Part shown: positions 6,555-7,022 of the stretch, one piece after another | Layout: each line of letters opens with the position of its first letter | Numbering within the stretch: position 1 is the stretch's first letter | The notes under the pieces: model-generated | What the model saw: the letters and a program-made list of their open reading frames with translations, nothing else | Told to the model about the DNA's origin: nothing | The model's database searches: none | Translations under genes and position numbers: made by a program | Origin: an uncultured Bacilli bacterium | GTDB lineage: Bacteria; Bacillota_I; Bacilli_A; RF39; UBA660 | DNA length: 7,022 nucleotides | Assembly: GCA_944331725.1 (NCBI GenBank) | Contig: CALVJE010000059.1 | Location: 1-7,022, forward strand | Direction: 5' to 3'

Positions 6555-6576
6555 ATTATCTGTTTAAACAGATAAT
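6555..6576. repeat. Perfect 22-bp palindrome, operator-like
   Basis: ATTATCTGTTT (6555-6565) is followed directly by its exact reverse complement AAACAGATAAT (6566-6576). A perfect palindrome with no spacer suits binding of a dimeric repressor (TetR- or MarR-like operators often have this form) better than an RNA hairpin. It contains two of the six copies of the motif scattered across this intergenic region. It lies 24 nt after the CPBP terminator. Confidence 0.6.
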
Positions 6577-6580
6577 TTGA

Positions 6581-6663
6581 ATTATCCGTTCAATAATGTT
6601 ATCTGTTCAAACTAAAGAATCTAGCATAAAAACTAGATTCCTTTTTATTTTTGAACAGATAAT
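6581..6663. repeat. Cluster of TTATC(T/C)GTTC motifs flanking a hairpin
   Basis: Three motif copies lie here: ATTATCCGTTCAA (6581-6593, plus), GTTATCTGTTCAAA (6598-6611, plus) and TTTGAACAGATAAT (6650-6663, minus). The last two form a perfect 13-bp inverted repeat (6599-6611 with 6650-6662) surrounding the hairpin at 6617-6640. The first, with the preceding half-palindrome at 6566-6576, forms a further imperfect palindrome centred near 6578. These are probably protein-binding sites. Confidence 0.55.
6617..6652 (+). terminator. Terminator-like hairpin inside the motif cluster
   Basis: GAATCTAG (6617-6624) and CTAGATTC (6633-6640) form a perfect 8-bp stem with loop CATAAAAA, followed by CTTTTTATTTTT. 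An AAA/TTT extension across a bulged C lengthens it. It lies about 90 nt beyond the CPBP terminator, so it is either a backup terminator or the end of a short unrecognised transcript. On the minus strand it is followed by TTTAGTTT and could work weakly there too. Confidence 0.55.
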
Positions 6664-6707
6664 ATTTATAGACTTAATAACCGGCTCAGGATATTTTAAG
6701 TATTCAG

Positions 6708-6736
6708 TTCAATTATAATTCTATATTATAATTGAA
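6708..6736. repeat. 12-bp perfect inverted repeat
   Basis: TTCAATTATAAT (6708-6719) pairs with ATTATAATTGAA (6725-6736) around a 5-nt loop. No T-run follows on either strand, so it is unlikely to be a terminator; an operator or an RNA structural element is possible. It lies just right of the GC-richer patch CCGGCTCAGG (6681-6690). Confidence 0.45.
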
Positions 6737-6834
6737 AACTTTAAAGCAAAATGAATAATTATCATAAATTATAACGATAGTAGTAACAACTAAGCTTCTT
6801 TATAATATTTATTTTTGTAATATATATCTAAAAT

Positions 6835-6860
6835 ATTAAACAAGTAATAAAGTGTTTAAT
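6835..6860. repeat. 8-bp inverted repeat
   Basis: ATTAAACA (6835-6842) pairs with TGTTTAAT (6853-6860) across a 10-nt spacer. It is short and in AT-rich DNA, so it may be chance; noted because the same interval holds several such elements. Confidence 0.3.
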
Positions 6861-6895
6861 TACCTTACGTTACCTTTTTCATTGAAATATACAAT

Positions 6896-6937
6896 TAATG
6901 TTATCTGTTCATTATACAAAAGAAACCTTGGTATAAT
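6896..6937 (+). promoter_or_regulatory. Putative extended -10 promoter with upstream motif copy
   Basis: TGGTATAAT (6929-6937) matches an extended -10 (TGnTATAAT) and is itself half of a small palindrome, TGGTA-TAAT-TACCA (6929-6942). The sixth copy of the repeated motif, part of a 16-bp exact repeat (6896-6911), lies where a -35 and operator would be. A second TATAAT is at 6954-6959, without a good -35. The arrangement suggests a regulated promoter for the gene beyond the right edge; the start site is inferred. Confidence 0.45.
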
Positions 6938-6957
6938 TACCAGAGCGACAGTGTATA

Positions 6958-6993
6958 ATCTAGTGTGTAAATAAAAAAACATACTAGATTTTT
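6958..6993 (+). terminator. Leader hairpin with T-run (terminator or attenuator)
   Basis: ATCTAGTGTGT (6958-6968) pairs with ACATACTAGAT (6979-6989), an 11-bp stem with one G-U pair, followed by TTTTATTTA. It shares the ATCTAG/CTAGAT core and T-tail with the hairpin at 6617-6652. It sits between the putative promoter and the right-edge ribosome binding site, so it could attenuate the next gene. It could alternatively terminate read-through from the left. Confidence 0.55.
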
Positions 6994-7010
6994 ATTTATC
7001 AAAAATATTA

Positions 7011-7022
7011 TAAGGGAGATGA
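7011..7022 (+). promoter_or_regulatory. Ribosome binding site of a gene starting just past the right edge
   Basis: TAAGGGAGATGA ends the window. AAGGGAG is a good Shine-Dalgarno sequence, and the same AAGGGAGATG string precedes nusA, where the real start is 9 nt further on. The ATG at 7019-7021 directly abuts the Shine-Dalgarno sequence and is probably not the start; the true start is expected within about 10 nt beyond the edge. Confidence 0.45.

Larger units (their letters stand above)
6531..7022. other. Gene-free, repeat-rich intergenic region
   Basis: No open frame of useful length with a ribosome binding site was found on either strand over about 490 bp. The region instead holds a recurring TTATCTGTTC-type motif, a second terminator-like hairpin, two further inverted repeats, and a promoter plus leader hairpin near the right edge, each listed separately. 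No tRNA, tmRNA or other known RNA family was recognised. Confidence 0.7.

Noticed and set aside
6664..6899. Invertible promoter between the motif copies at 6652-6662 and 6901-6911
   Set aside because: The 11-bp inverted repeats could flank an invertible segment, but no clear promoter lies inside and no recombinase gene is in the window; multiple motif copies fit operators better.
6555..6911. CRISPR array for the repeated TTATCTGTTC motif
   Set aside because: Copies are short, in both orientations and irregularly spaced, with no equal-length spacers and no cas genes.
1..7022. Mycoplasma-type genetic code (TGA as Trp)
   Set aside because: Trp is TGG in the genes checked and all genes run full length under the standard code.

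Overview
The window is very AT-rich DNA that uses the standard genetic code (Trp is TGG in every gene checked). Gene content points to a low-GC Firmicutes/Bacilli-type genome: a rimP-nusA-rnpM(ylxR)-infB operon, AAGGAGGT-type ribosome binding sites, an ISL3-type transposase remnant and a CPBP membrane protease. An uncultured gut Bacilli lineage would fit, but that placement is inference.

Layout. From the left edge, a possible gene start (minus strand, position 29) runs off the window. Positions 56-1201 (minus) hold the C-terminal 381 residues of a surface or pilin-like protein of the kind common in gut Firmicutes. Its last ~200 bp are markedly GC-richer than the rest and use a different codon style. 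I read this as the variable region of a diversity-generating retroelement (DGR) target; the template repeat and reverse transcriptase are not in the window. The gene abuts, head to head, the 3' end of an ISL3-family transposase (1201-1500) and its right end (to 1512). Both have lost their 5' parts at the same junction.

The core operon is on the minus strand. A consensus promoter at 5673-5645 drives rimP, nusA, rnpM and infB, closed by an AT-rich hairpin at 1686-1657. It is compact: rimP to nusA 1 nt, nusA to rnpM 9 nt, rnpM to infB 17 nt. Three points stand out: RimP is only its N-terminal domain, NusA has an acidic insertion in its N-terminal domain, and the ylxQ gene often found between rnpM and infB is absent. 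The products link transcription elongation/termination (NusA), 30S maturation (RimP), RNase P modulation (RnpM) and translation initiation (IF-2).

Divergent from the operon, 5728-6492 (plus) encodes a CPBP-family membrane protease with its own strong terminator. The last ~490 bp have no gene but are dense in structure: a motif close to TTATCTGTTCAAA occurs six times in both orientations, with several hairpins and terminators. An extended -10 promoter overlapping a small palindrome, then a leader hairpin and a Shine-Dalgarno sequence at the right edge, announce a gene starting just outside the window.
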